Assembly (NCBI GenBank): GCA_020632975.1
Contig: JACKEL010000002.1
Coordinates: 124,001-188,000 of the forward strand
Direction of reading: 5' to 3'
DNA: 64,000 bases
DNA from: Myxococcales bacterium
Lineage (GTDB): Bacteria > Myxococcota_C > UBA6777
Of this stretch, positions 42,445 through 51,038 are shown one piece after another. Each line of letters starts with the position of its first letter. Position 1 is the stretch's first letter. A model generated the notes under the pieces. The model ran no database searches and had not been told where the DNA came from. It worked only from the letters and a program-made list of their open reading frames with translations. The position numbers and the translations under genes were made by a program.

Positions 42445-43866
42445 TCACATAATCCCGATGGCACCGCGGTTCAGATAATCTACGCCAAAGGTCTTCATCG
42501 AGTGTCCCATCGCAGCGCAGACCTCTCGCCAGAGATCGCCTTCTGTACGGCTACTGATGAACTTGCGGTCAAACTTCAGTTCGCCGTCCGTCGTTTGTTG
42601 GATCAGTGTGCGGACTTCAGGGATCGCAAGATACCGACCCGTCCGCAGTTTGGGTGCCCCGCTACCACCAATGATGATGTGTGGCTTGCGTTTCACGTTG
42701 TGATCGCCGTTTCCAACTTCGCCCGTCACCACGATGACGGTGTTTTCGAGCAAGCTCTTGCCATTGGATTCTTTGATGGCGTCCATCTGTTTTGCAAAGT
42801 CGGTGATCTTTTGCATCTGCCAACGCACGCTGCCCTCGAAACAAAGACGACGATTGCGATCGTCGTAGTGCGCGACACACTGGTGAAAGTCGCTGTCTGC
42901 ACAGGGCTTGCCTGTTTGTTTTTGGCCGTTAACGTCGGTCCATTCGTAGATATCGTGAGGAACTTCCGCGACATCCATCACCGCGATCTGCGCAAGATTG
43001 CAAGCAAAAGCGGTCTTGACGTGGGTGAATTGGTAATCCAGATATCTTTCGTAACGCGTGGTGCCATTGAGGGCATTGAGATCGCGCGAAGACAAGATCT
43101 TGTCGGGTGCAACGCAGTTTCCACCCACCGTCGCTTGTCCTCCAAGACCCAACTGTGCGGTCGTGTCAGAGATTCCTTCCACAAACTGATCGAGTTTCAA
43201 TCGTTCTTGCCCGTCGATACGCAGTCGCAGCGACTTGAGTTCGTCCGAAACTTCGTCGAGGATGCGTTTGCGTTTTTTCGCGAGTGCGCGGGCTTTTGCT
43301 TCGGAAGAGGTCACACCACCGATGTTTGCAAGCAACGAGGCGTTGGCTTGCGAAGCGCTTTGGAAAGCGATCGGTTGGAGATTTTCGTTGTAGCAAAAAG
43401 TCTTGGCCAAAGAGCCAGATCCGCCCCAAACATCCGAGCGAAGACGCATCACAGGCAGCGTGCTTTTGCCTAGGGCCTTTTCCAAGATCACATCAAGCGA
43501 AGCCGAGCGCGGAGCCGAAAAAGACGGAGTATCGGGTTTTACGCTTGAGGTCAGCAAGTGGGAGTAAGACACATCGTGTGCGTTGCCCCACCATGTTCCT
43601 TGCAGACCATCGACGAGGATCAAGTGTTTGCTGATGCTCTGTAAAGGCGAGAGCCACGGCGAGACAGTAAAGTTGGTCTCCGTTCCATAGGCCATCCCAG
43701 GGCCCCCAGGTCCGTGAGACAGGACGATCACCAACAAACGCGGCTTCACGGGTGTAGCAGCCGCAGCGCGTTGTGCATGGATAAACGGACTAAACGCCAA
43801 AGAGCCGATGCTCAGGTGTTTCAAGAAGCTGCGACGACCCATGTAAAAAGTAGATTTTTCTTTCAT
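42445..43866 (-). CDS. DUF1552 family exported protein
   Basis: The 473-residue protein has a twin-arginine-type leader (MGRRSFLKHLSIGSLAFSPF) followed by the DUF1552 fold, with SHGPGGPGMA, the WWGNAHDVSYSHLLT segment and VVTGEVGNGDHN. These proteins are distant relatives of alkaline-phosphatase/sulfatase-fold enzymes, but no activity is established. GGGAAG lies 8 bases before the ATG at 43866. It starts 5 bp after the DUF1592 gene; the two families are almost always neighbours in Planctomycetota and Myxococcota, so a joint function outside the cytoplasm is likely. Confidence 0.87.
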   Translation of the reverse strand: MKEKSTFYMGRRSFLKHLSIGSLAFSPFIHAQRAAAATPVKPRLLVIVLSHGPGGPGMAYGTETNFTVSPWLSPLQSISKHLILVDGLQGTWWGNAHDVSYSHLLTSSVKPDTPSFSAPRSASLDVILEKALGKSTLPVMRLRSDVWGGSGSLAKTFCYNENLQPIAFQSASQANASLLANIGGVTSSEAKARALAKKRKRILDEVSDELKSLRLRIDGQERLKLDQFVEGISDTTAQLGLGGQATVGGNCVAPDKILSSRDLNALNGTTRYERYLDYQFTHVKTAFACNLAQIAVMDVAEVPHDIYEWTDVNGQKQTGKPCADSDFHQCVAHYDDRNRRLCFEGSVRWQMQKITDFAKQMDAIKESNGKSLLENTVIVVTGEVGNGDHNVKRKPHIIIGGSGAPKLRTGRYLAIPEVRTLIQQTTDGELKFDRKFISSRTEGDLWREVCAAMGHSMKTFGVDYLNRGAIGIM

Positions 43867-43871
43867 ATCGA

Positions 43872-46016
43872 TCACTTCCCGTCCGCAGGTTGTTTGCGCA
43901 AAAAGAATTGTGGGCTACGCAAGATCGCGGCGTAGCTGTCAAAAAGTGTAAACTGTCCTTTTTGAAGTCCATCATAGGTGTGCGCCAAAGCGCAGTTGCG
44001 CTCGCCTTCGGGGGGACGGCCCCAACTGTGTGTGTAGAGCTTCATGGTAAAGCACTGTTGGAAGTGCTGAGACTGCGCGAGGTTGTTGCTCAACTCCAAC
44101 GCATTTTTGAAGCTGGGTTGCATGTCGCCAAAGTCTTCGAGTTTCCCTGAAGCGTCGATGGGAAGGCCTTTTTCGTTGAGTCGGAATCGACCCATGGGAT
44201 CGAAGATCTCGAAGGCTGCGCCCGCAGGGTCGATGATCTTGTGACAGAAGTTGCAGCTTGGATCAGCACCGTGGATCTGTTGGATCTCGCGCTGCGTGAG
44301 CTTCGTGAGATCCACATCTTTCAGCTTGGCTTTTCCTGCTTCGACCGCTCCTGCGGGGGCCGCAGGGATCGGGCGACAAGCCAGTTGCTCCAAGAAGAAC
44401 ACACCACGATGGACAAATCCCGTGGAAGACTTGCCAGAGTGCGCGATGAGGTAAGTCGGCGAGGTCAAGATCCCCGCACGACGGCTTCCATCCAACGTGA
44501 CTTTTTGTAGGTCGGTCCCCGTGGCTTGGACGCCTTGGTAAAGCTTCGCGATATCCGCGTTGACGAAAGCTTCTTTGGACAAAAAGACGGTCTTGAGATC
44601 GGCTTTTTGGGTCCAGACCAACTCAGCCAAGTAAAGCTGTGAAGATTTGTAAAGTTGTTGGCGCAAAGCATCGGTCATCTCGGGATATTGCGTCGTGTCT
44701 TTTTCTTGGGTGAAGATGCGCTGAAGTTGCAACCAGTCGTTGAAGAACTCGATGAGTCCGCGTTTTGCGCGCTCATCTTTCAACATGCGTTGCACATGCT
44801 GATCCACTTGGGTAGATGTTTTGAGTTCGTCTTTGGCCGCGGCATCCATCAACGCTTGGTCAGGGATACTCTGCCACAAAAAGAAAGACAGGAAGGTCGC
44901 GACTTCATACGAAGTCAGTCTGCGCATCCCTGCTTGGCTGGTGTCTTCTTGGCCGTACTCAGAGCGGAAAAGGAAGTTTGCTGACATCAAGATACGCTCG
45001 ATCACGTACTCCAAACCTGTTGAGCGATCTTCTTCGGTCGAAAGAGTCTGAAAGCCTTGAAGAAGTTTATCTTTTTCAGCTTGCACCAAAGGACGTCGCC
45101 AGAGTTTTTGGCCGTAATCTGCGATCAGCGTTTTGACACAATCGTCGGTCTGTGCGGCTGCACAGTCTTTCCAATCTTGGACTTTGGCCAAAACTTCCAC
45201 GGAGACTTCGCCAAACTGTTGGACCAAGGCTGTGATGTCCACGCCTCCAAGTCCCGAAGAATCCGCATTGTTACCAAATCCACCAATGCGCTTCTCACTC
45301 AACGAGAAAGCGGGGATCTTGATATTCGCTCCGAAGGCATCTTCGATGCTGTAAGCGATCTGCACAGGGGTGAGACGCCACAAACGCGCGGGAAGTGCTT
45401 CCTCACCGCGGCAGGATGCGAGATCAGGGAACTTGGCGAGGGGATCTTCTTTGCCTTTGTTTGCGTTGGGGTCGGTGGTTCCGCCTTTTTTCTCGGGGAA
45501 GCCAGCTTTTTCCCAGTCCTTAAACAAAGAGACGCCTTCGTTGAAGCGCTCGACAGCATCCGCAGCATCGGGCTTGATCGGCGGCATCTGTTGATCATTT
45601 ACGCGTTTGAGAGCGTGTGCCCAAAAGTCGACAGGTGTAAGCTTATGGGTCGCGTCTGTGTACACGCCAAGGTTTGCCATCCGCCCGTCTGCACCGTGGC
45701 AGTTGATACAAAACTCTTGGAGAAAAGAGCGCATATCCGCAAAGTAAACTTCACGAGTTGGTCTTGAGGGATCGTCTGTTCCAGTCGGATCATCGGGGCT
45801 TGTGGGTTCGTTGGTGACAGTCGAGTCTGGCGTGGTGGTTTGATCGGGGGAAGCGTCAGGTTTGCTGGCGATGGGTCCAGTCCCTCCCCCATCCACCATC
45901 ACGACCTCAGAGCCTCCTCCGCCGATCGTGCCAAAACAACCTGCAATACTGATAGAGGATGCCATGAGCGCCAGCATCCAGACAGAGCCAGAAGAGCGAA
46001 GCAGCCGAGAAAGCAT
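43872..46016 (-). CDS. DUF1592-family lipoprotein with two c-heme motifs
   Basis: The 714-residue protein begins with a lipoprotein signal ending IAGC, then a Gly/Thr/Pro-rich spacer. A small cytochrome-like unit (FCINCHGADGR) precedes the DUF1587/1592/1588/1585 array: LWRLTPVQIAYSIEDAFG, then LSFFLWQSIPDQ, then LIAHSGKSSTGFVHRG and a closing PSCNFCHKIIDPAG. Both CxxCH motifs could bind heme c. This is the Planctomycete-type cytochrome-linked family, suspected of acting on extracellular polymers or electron transfer; its function is unproven. GGAG lies just before the ATG. DUF1552 follows after 5 bp. Confidence 0.9.
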   Translation of the reverse strand: MLSRLLRSSGSVWMLALMASSISIAGCFGTIGGGGSEVVMVDGGGTGPIASKPDASPDQTTTPDSTVTNEPTSPDDPTGTDDPSRPTREVYFADMRSFLQEFCINCHGADGRMANLGVYTDATHKLTPVDFWAHALKRVNDQQMPPIKPDAADAVERFNEGVSLFKDWEKAGFPEKKGGTTDPNANKGKEDPLAKFPDLASCRGEEALPARLWRLTPVQIAYSIEDAFGANIKIPAFSLSEKRIGGFGNNADSSGLGGVDITALVQQFGEVSVEVLAKVQDWKDCAAAQTDDCVKTLIADYGQKLWRRPLVQAEKDKLLQGFQTLSTEEDRSTGLEYVIERILMSANFLFRSEYGQEDTSQAGMRRLTSYEVATFLSFFLWQSIPDQALMDAAAKDELKTSTQVDQHVQRMLKDERAKRGLIEFFNDWLQLQRIFTQEKDTTQYPEMTDALRQQLYKSSQLYLAELVWTQKADLKTVFLSKEAFVNADIAKLYQGVQATGTDLQKVTLDGSRRAGILTSPTYLIAHSGKSSTGFVHRGVFFLEQLACRPIPAAPAGAVEAGKAKLKDVDLTKLTQREIQQIHGADPSCNFCHKIIDPAGAAFEIFDPMGRFRLNEKGLPIDASGKLEDFGDMQPSFKNALELSNNLAQSQHFQQCFTMKLYTHSWGRPPEGERNCALAHTYDGLQKGQFTLFDSYAAILRSPQFFLRKQPADGK

Positions 46017-46233
46017 TCTTCTCTCCTACATTTAGAAAGGTGAGCGATTTATCTAGGGGATGCGCAGACATCGTTGGAGTCTTTTTGGTGATAACACAAA
46101 GACATGGTCGTTTGAAAGATGGAAACACCAAAATCAAAACCGACCGTCCCAAAGACCCCACCCTTTGCGCCTCGGTCTTTAGAAAAATCCTCACACGCTA
46201 AATCTTTTGAGAAAATGCTTTTTTGTCGGGGCC

Positions 46234-46890
46234 TTATTTCGAGGCGCGTTGCAGCTCTTGGCGAAAGAGAAAGTAAGAATAAACAACGGGGAACAGTGCA
46301 CTCGCCAAGACCAAGATGATGGAGATGATAAAACCCGTTTGACCTCGGAGAAACAAGCCCAAGACAAGGATCGCTGCACCTGCAATGCCCATCATCAAAC
46401 CTGCCAAACGATGGGTCTTTTCCCAGACAAAGTCGCTCGAAAGTGTCCAAGGTGTGCGAATCCCCGCAAAAAAGTTGGAGCGCATCATAGGCATCGCAGC
46501 GCCCAAACCAAGGACCAAAGCACCCATCAAAAACATCATGATGTTTGTCGAAAGTTTCATGTTGGAGGTCATCGCAGCACGTAACGAAAGTACATGGATC
46601 GCCAACAAGAACGCATTCATCGTCAAGATGATGATCGTCAGGCCCTTCCACGAAGCCCCAATATTTTCTTTGCGAGGATCAAAGTGCACCAAAAGCGAGA
46701 TCAACAACGAAACCCCGAGCCCAACGAGCGGTAAGAGGATCGCTCCAACCCACTTGGGCGCAAAGTTGTCGGGGTTGCCTGCGATGTTCCAATGGATCGG
46801 AAAACGCGCGGGCAAGGCAGCCCAATAGTACCAAGAGAGTGCGACGCCCACCAAAGTGATAACCAGAGAAAAACCCAATGCGCGTTTCAT
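46234..46890 (-). CDS. SdpI/DUF1648-family membrane protein
   Basis: The 218-residue protein has six hydrophobic helices. The first domain carries the DUF1648 motif RFPIHWNIAGNPDNFAPKW, and the second the SdpI-type FFAGIRTPWTLSSDFVWEKT. In Bacillus, SdpI gives immunity to the toxin SdpC and signals to its regulator. Most homologues have no linked toxin, and none is seen here. AAGGAG lies 8 bases before the ATG at 46890, which excludes the ten-residue extension. It stands between the DUF1592 gene and parB on the same strand. Confidence 0.88.
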   Translation of the reverse strand: MKRALGFSLVITLVGVALSWYYWAALPARFPIHWNIAGNPDNFAPKWVGAILLPLVGLGVSLLISLLVHFDPRKENIGASWKGLTIIILTMNAFLLAIHVLSLRAAMTSNMKLSTNIMMFLMGALVLGLGAAMPMMRSNFFAGIRTPWTLSSDFVWEKTHRLAGLMMGIAGAAILVLGLFLRGQTGFIISIILVLASALFPVVYSYFLFRQELQRASK

Positions 46891-47200
46891 GATCTGTGCT
46901 CCTTCTTTTTGGCCATGCATCGCGACTTTTGAGAGTCCGCATTGCGGCCATCTTGGATCGATTCTCGACAGGCTTTGTGTCTGTCTTTCAATCTTCCCCT
47001 ACGTCCCCCTTTGCGGGTTATTCCAAAAAAAAGAAACACAGCAGAAAACAGCCGATCCAAAAAGGCAAACCAAAAAGGCAAACCAAAAAGGCAAACCAAA
47101 AAGGCGCAAAATAAAGGTGAGGAAGAGATACAGAAAAGAAGGAAAGACAAAGGAAAGAGAAGACAGAAGGGATCTTCGTGGGAGGGATCTTAGCAGGGGC
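46891..47200. other. Gap between parB and SdpI-family gene
   Basis: This 310-bp gap contains a short tandem repeat (47057-47105) and a long purine-rich stretch (about 47085-47190, very low in C and T on the plus strand). No gene is supported. It must hold the parB 3' end and the promoter of the SdpI-family gene. Confidence 0.45.
47057..47105. repeat. 13-bp tandem repeat, about 3.8 copies
   Basis: CCAAAAAGGCAAA is repeated at 47057, 47070 and 47083, with a partial fourth copy to 47105. The unit has no internal pairing. It begins the purine-rich stretch after parB. Slippage-prone short repeats like this vary in copy number between strains. Confidence 0.85.
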
Positions 47201-48223
47201 TCAGGACTTTTGCAGAAGAGAAGGCAGGGCATCCACGACTTCTTGGAGAAGCTTTTGGACTTCGAGACGCTGTTGGTCATCAAGTTCGCCAAAGGCTTCT
47301 TTGTCTTTGGCGAGTTTGAGACACTGACGCAACACGCGGATAGCACGGGGCGGTTTGGGGGGGCGCGTTGCAAGATCGCGTTTGTCTCGCGAAGGTGCGC
47401 GCGGGATATCTTTCAGAGAGAAGGTGGGCTCTGAAAAGTCCTCTATCTCGTCATCTTCATCGTCGTAGTCATCAAGATCGTATTCGTCCGCGTCATCCTC
47501 TTCTCCAAACAACGAGAGATTGGGGTCGGGCGGCGTAGGAATAAGAAGATCACGTGCATCCATCACACCCTTGCGATCGAGCTTTCCATCGATTACATCT
47601 TGAAGGAGTTTTTGGCGGATGGTTTCGTCTTCGATACGAGAGAGTTCTTCTGCGGTACGAACGGGGATATCGTAAGTGCGCACGGCTTCTTCGACATCAG
47701 GATAACGCAAGAGCGAAAGCAACGAACTTACATAGCTCTTGCTTTTGGCGACACGACGGGCGATCTCGCGAACACTGTAGCTAAACTGATCGCGCATTCG
47801 GGCGAAGGCAAGGGCTTCTTCGATGGGGTTGAGGTCTTCGCGTTGCAGGTTTTCCGTCAACGCGATCTCCATCATGGCTTGGTCAGGGAGTTCTTGCACC
47901 ACGACAGGGATGCGCAAAAGACCCGCCATGGTCGCGGCCCGCAAGCGTCGTTCTCCAAAGGCCAGCTCGTAATAGGCGCCTTTGGGACGAACCAAAAGAT
48001 GCCCAAAGAACCCGTGCATTTGAATCGACTGCGCCAACTCTTCGAGGGCTTCTTCAACGAAACCTTCACGCGGTTGATAAGGGTTGGGCATCAATCGACT
48101 CACCTCCACTTCTTCGATGCGTGGGGGCTCGCCGTCTTTTTGAAAACGAGAAAGAAGGTTGAGGTGGGAGAGGGTTTCTTGGGCTTTTTGGACTGTGATA
48201 CGGGCGCGTTTACGCGACATCAT
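47201..48223 (-). CDS. parB: Chromosome partitioning protein ParB
   Basis: The 340-residue protein has the ParB/Spo0J N-terminal CTPase domain (LMPNPYQPREGF, ELAFGERRLRAATMAGL, ENLQREDLNPIEEA) and a helix-turn-helix (YSVREIARRVAKSKSYVSSLL). An acidic linker (DDADEYDLDDYDDEDDEIED) and a C-terminal helical dimerisation part follow. It loads on parS and forms the partition complex that recruits ParA. Its start overlaps the parA end by 14 bases. No parS (TGTTTCACGTGAAACA) is visible in the window, so parS probably lies elsewhere. Confidence 0.95.
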   Translation of the reverse strand: MMSRKRARITVQKAQETLSHLNLLSRFQKDGEPPRIEEVEVSRLMPNPYQPREGFVEEALEELAQSIQMHGFFGHLLVRPKGAYYELAFGERRLRAATMAGLLRIPVVVQELPDQAMMEIALTENLQREDLNPIEEALAFARMRDQFSYSVREIARRVAKSKSYVSSLLSLLRYPDVEEAVRTYDIPVRTAEELSRIEDETIRQKLLQDVIDGKLDRKGVMDARDLLIPTPPDPNLSLFGEEDDADEYDLDDYDDEDDEIEDFSEPTFSLKDIPRAPSRDKRDLATRPPKPPRAIRVLRQCLKLAKDKEAFGELDDQQRLEVQKLLQEVVDALPSLLQKS

Positions 48224-49103
48224 CTTTCTTTCTTGCTAGCTCACCCTCGTGGGAGGACGCCAAGCGCAAGCCTTCACCTTGTGTTAGCTCGCGGGCAACG
48301 TCGCGGTAGGCTTCCGCAACATTGGAGGTTTTGGCGTAGGTGAGGATGCTTTCTCCCACCACAGGGGCTTCTTTCAAGCGCACATTAAAGTGAATGATCG
48401 GTTCGAAGACATGCACTTGGTTACTGAGGGCTTGTTTGGTGGACTCGATCACTTCGCGGTTGTGAAGAGTACGCAGGTCAGCCATCGTAATCAAGACGCC
48501 ACCCACGAGCAGGTTGTAATTGACCTTGCGCTTGATCATCGAGATGGTCTGCATCAGCAAGTCCATCCCTTTCATGGCGAGGTAGTCGGCTTGCAAAGGG
48601 ATAATCACTTCGTGACAAGCGGACAGTGCATTGATGGTCAAAAGCCCGAGGTTGGGGGGACAATCGATCAAGATATAGTCAAAAAGTCCCATCATGGGTT
48701 GGAGAGCTTCGCGTAGGACGAGTTCTCCCATGGTGGCGCGGGCGAGTTCAAGCTCAGCCCCAGCAAGCTCGATATTGGCCGCAGCAAGGGCGACACCGCT
48801 CTCTGTCATCACCAAGATATCGCGAAGACGCACTTCGTCGTCTTCTCGAATCGTGCTCGTCAACACATGAAAGATGTTGTATTGCAGGCTATCTGCGTCC
48901 AGTCCCATGGATGTACTGAGCGAGCCTTGCGGGTCCAAATCCAACGCCAGTACATCACGACCCATCTCACGAAGCGCAGCCGCGAGGTTGAACGTCGTCG
49001 TGGTTTTGCCCACCCCACCCTTTTGGTTCACCACGCAAAAGATGCGTGTTCTTTTGGCCTCAGGCTCCTTCTTGGTTTTCTTTCGTCGCTGCGCTTTTGC
49101 CAT
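48210..49103 (-). CDS. parA: Chromosome partitioning ATPase ParA
   Basis: The 297-residue ATPase has the deviant Walker A VVNQKGGVGKTTTTFNLAAA, the A' motif ALDLDPQGSLSTSMG and Walker B YILIDCPPNLGLLT. This is a chromosomal Soj/ParA that segregates ParB-bound DNA. A basic Lys/Arg-rich N-terminal extension of about 16 residues precedes the domain. The ATG at 49103 has AGGTG 6 bases upstream; a GTG at 49112 is an alternative. It overlaps parB by 14 bases. The usual neighbours near the origin (gidA/rsmG) are not in the window. Confidence 0.96.
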   Translation of the reverse strand: MAKAQRRKKTKKEPEAKRTRIFCVVNQKGGVGKTTTTFNLAAALREMGRDVLALDLDPQGSLSTSMGLDADSLQYNIFHVLTSTIREDDEVRLRDILVMTESGVALAAANIELAGAELELARATMGELVLREALQPMMGLFDYILIDCPPNLGLLTINALSACHEVIIPLQADYLAMKGMDLLMQTISMIKRKVNYNLLVGGVLITMADLRTLHNREVIESTKQALSNQVHVFEPIIHFNVRLKEAPVVGESILTYAKTSNVAEAYRDVARELTQGEGLRLASSHEGELARKKDDVA

Positions 49104-49426
49104 CACCGTCACCTATCTGATCTCCTACAGCCACCGTTCCTTCAGGGTGTGAAGACCTGCTTTCACTTTCCTTGTTTCTCAAATCTTTGTGTGTGTCTGT
49201 GATGCCGTGGATCAACCGATCTGTCAAGCGTTAGCGCAACTTTCTCTCGATCTTTGTTCAGGCACGCGGCAAGTTTGTGTGGGGATGACCTAGATCAAAC
49301 AGAAAACAGACAAGCTGCGCTATAAAAGAAAAATATACGTCATAGAAACGTGTCTCAACGAAGAATCCCAGCATAGAATCAATAGATCTTATCCATCGCC
49401 CTCCTCCCCACGGAGTAAGAACGACG
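49104..49426. promoter_or_regulatory. Divergent region upstream of hydrogenase operon
   Basis: The 323-bp gap lies between parA (minus) and the hydrogenase operon (plus). It holds a Crp/FNR-like palindrome (TGACCTAGATCA, 49286-49297) and a candidate -10, TATAAA (49321-49326). If the start site is near 49333, the palindrome is centred at about -41.5, the class II activator position. Confidence 0.5.
49286..49297 (+). promoter_or_regulatory. Crp/FNR-like site before hydrogenase genes
   Basis: TGACCTAGATCA is a palindrome with one mismatched pair. The same 12 bases occur at 17459-17470 within a longer Crp-like site. Its position relative to TATAAA at 49321 fits a class II activated promoter, which agrees with an oxygen- or nucleotide-responsive hydrogenase. 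Binding is not shown. Confidence 0.45.
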
Positions 49427-50533
49427 ATGCCTTATCGACTGGATGCCTCTTCCCTTCAGACCCTCTTCGAGAACCTAAAGGCTCGTGGATACGATCTTTT
49501 GGGACCGCAACGCAAAGACCAAGCCATCGTGTACGACACCCTCGAAAGTGTCGAGGACCTTCCGCAAGGATGGACAGACGAGCAAGAGGCCGGTCATTAC
49601 AAGCTCAAGCGGCGGGATGACGATGCTTACTTTGGTTATGTGGTGGGTCCGCGAAGTTGGAAACGCGTGTTTCTTCCGCCCCGCAAACGTCTGTGGACGG
49701 CCACCCAAAAAGATGGCCAACTCTCCCTCGAAGAAGAGCCTCTACCTTCCCAACCCATCGCCTTGATCGGCGTTCGCTCTTGTGAGATCCACGCGATCGC
49801 CATCCAAGATCGGGTGCTTTTGGAAGGGCCCCACCCTGATCCTTACTATGCAGCGATGCGCGCCCAAAGCTTCATCGTGGCAGTCAATTGTACCCAGTCC
49901 GCCGCAACCTGTTTTTGTACCTCGATGGATACAGGGCCAGGTGCAACCTTTGGCTTTGACCTCGCGATGACCGAGATCATGGAGCCCGAACATATCTTTG
50001 TGTTGGAGGCAGGGAGCCCCAAAGGTCGAGAGCTTCTAGCAGACATGGACTTAGAGAATGCGACTGATCTCCAACAAGCCCATGCCAAGGCAGGTATCGA
50101 ACAAGCTCGCCAACAGATCAAACGCGAGCTTCCTCAAGATGGGCTGAAAGACCTGTTGTATCAGAGTTTTGAACACACCCATTGGGACGATATCGCTTCG
50201 CGTTGTTTGAGTTGTGCGAACTGCACAATGGTGTGTCCCACTTGTTTTTGCACAGAGATGGAGGATGTCACGGATCTCACGGGGGATCACGCTGAGCGTT
50301 GGCAACGATGGGACTCCTGTTTCCATGAATCCTTTACGCATGTCCACGGCGGCTCAGTTCGACAGTCCACGCGCTCACGTTATCGTCAATGGCTCACCCA
50401 CAAGCTCGCTTCATGGCTCGATCAGTTCGGGACGACGGGCTGTGTGGGATGTGGACGTTGTATTACATGGTGCCCAGCAGGAATCGATCTCACCGCTGAA
50501 GTCAAAGCGTTTCGTGACAGCGAACGCAAGTAG
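49427..50533 (+). CDS. hydB: [NiFe] hydrogenase beta subunit, Fe-S electron transfer
   Basis: The 368-residue protein resembles the beta subunit of soluble group 3b hydrogenase (sulfhydrogenase) and the anaerobic sulfite reductase A subunit. It has a Cys pair region ATCFCTSMDTGPGATFGFD and two ferredoxin-type clusters: CLSCANCTMVCPTCFC and CVGCGRCITWCPAG. It passes electrons between the small-subunit clusters and the flavin subunit. It is the first gene of the operon, downstream of the Crp-like site. The next gene starts 12 bp after its stop. Confidence 0.92.
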   Translation: MPYRLDASSLQTLFENLKARGYDLLGPQRKDQAIVYDTLESVEDLPQGWTDEQEAGHYKLKRRDDDAYFGYVVGPRSWKRVFLPPRKRLWTATQKDGQLSLEEEPLPSQPIALIGVRSCEIHAIAIQDRVLLEGPHPDPYYAAMRAQSFIVAVNCTQSAATCFCTSMDTGPGATFGFDLAMTEIMEPEHIFVLEAGSPKGRELLADMDLENATDLQQAHAKAGIEQARQQIKRELPQDGLKDLLYQSFEHTHWDDIASRCLSCANCTMVCPTCFCTEMEDVTDLTGDHAERWQRWDSCFHESFTHVHGGSVRQSTRSRYRQWLTHKLASWLDQFGTTGCVGCGRCITWCPAGIDLTAEVKAFRDSERK

Positions 50534-50545
50534 GAGACTTTTTCG

Positions 50546-51019
50546 ATGAAACCCCAAGAACTCAAACCCTTCTTGGCCGAACACCCCTTCTTTGCGGAGT
50601 TACCCGCCGAAGATCATGCGATCTTGGCAGCATGTGCCGCGTACTCGGTCTTTGAAGCTGGCGACTTATTGTTTCGAGAAGGCGAAGAAGCCACTAGCTT
50701 TTTTGTCTTGCGCGAAGGCAGCGTAGGCATCGACATCCACTATCCAACGCGGGGGCTGATCACGCTGATGACGCTTGGAAAAGGCGATATCGTGGGTTGG
50801 TCGTGGCTGCTTCCGCCCTATCGTTCGCAGTTTGATGCACGTGCGATACGACCGACCAAAGCGTTGATCTTTGACGCTGTGAAGTTGCGCGCGAGCTTTG
50901 AGCAGCATCCAGAACTCGGCTACGCAGTGACACGCAAGTTGCTGGCTCAAGTGACCCAACGCCTTTTCACGGCTCGTATCCAACTGCTCGATCTCTACGG
51001 CATCTCAACGACCCCTTAG
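50546..51019 (+). CDS. Single cyclic-nucleotide-binding-domain protein
   Basis: The 157-residue protein is one cNMP-binding domain of the Crp/PKA type: FFAELPAEDHAILA, FEAGDLLFREGEEATSFFVL, REGSVGIDIHYP and GDIVGWSWLLPPYRSQFDAR. It lacks a C-terminal winged-helix domain, so it is not a stand-alone DNA-binding regulator. The phosphate-binding cassette is divergent (WSWLLPPYRSQFDARA in place of a G-E-x-A-L-x(3)-R pattern, although an Arg is kept), so the ligand may differ. It sits between the beta and gamma subunits with 12- and 19-bp gaps, which suggests it regulates or joins the hydrogenase. Confidence 0.85.
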   Translation: MKPQELKPFLAEHPFFAELPAEDHAILAACAAYSVFEAGDLLFREGEEATSFFVLREGSVGIDIHYPTRGLITLMTLGKGDIVGWSWLLPPYRSQFDARAIRPTKALIFDAVKLRASFEQHPELGYAVTRKLLAQVTQRLFTARIQLLDLYGISTTP

Positions 51020-51038
51020 TGTAGGAGAAGAGGAGTCC

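Noticed and set aside
42409..43473. 354-codon plus-strand frame opposite DUF1552
   Set aside because: It is antisense to a well-supported exported protein, and its translation is Cys/Phe/Val-rich, as shadows in this genome are.
46234..46890. Toxin-immunity locus (SdpI with SdpC-like toxin)
   Set aside because: No toxin-like small exported protein or SdpR-type regulator is adjacent, and most SdpI-family proteins are not linked to toxins.
47057..47105. CRISPR array
   Set aside because: The 13-bp units are directly adjacent with no unique spacers, and no cas gene is present. The 22-bp repeats at 40719-40784 fail for the same reason.
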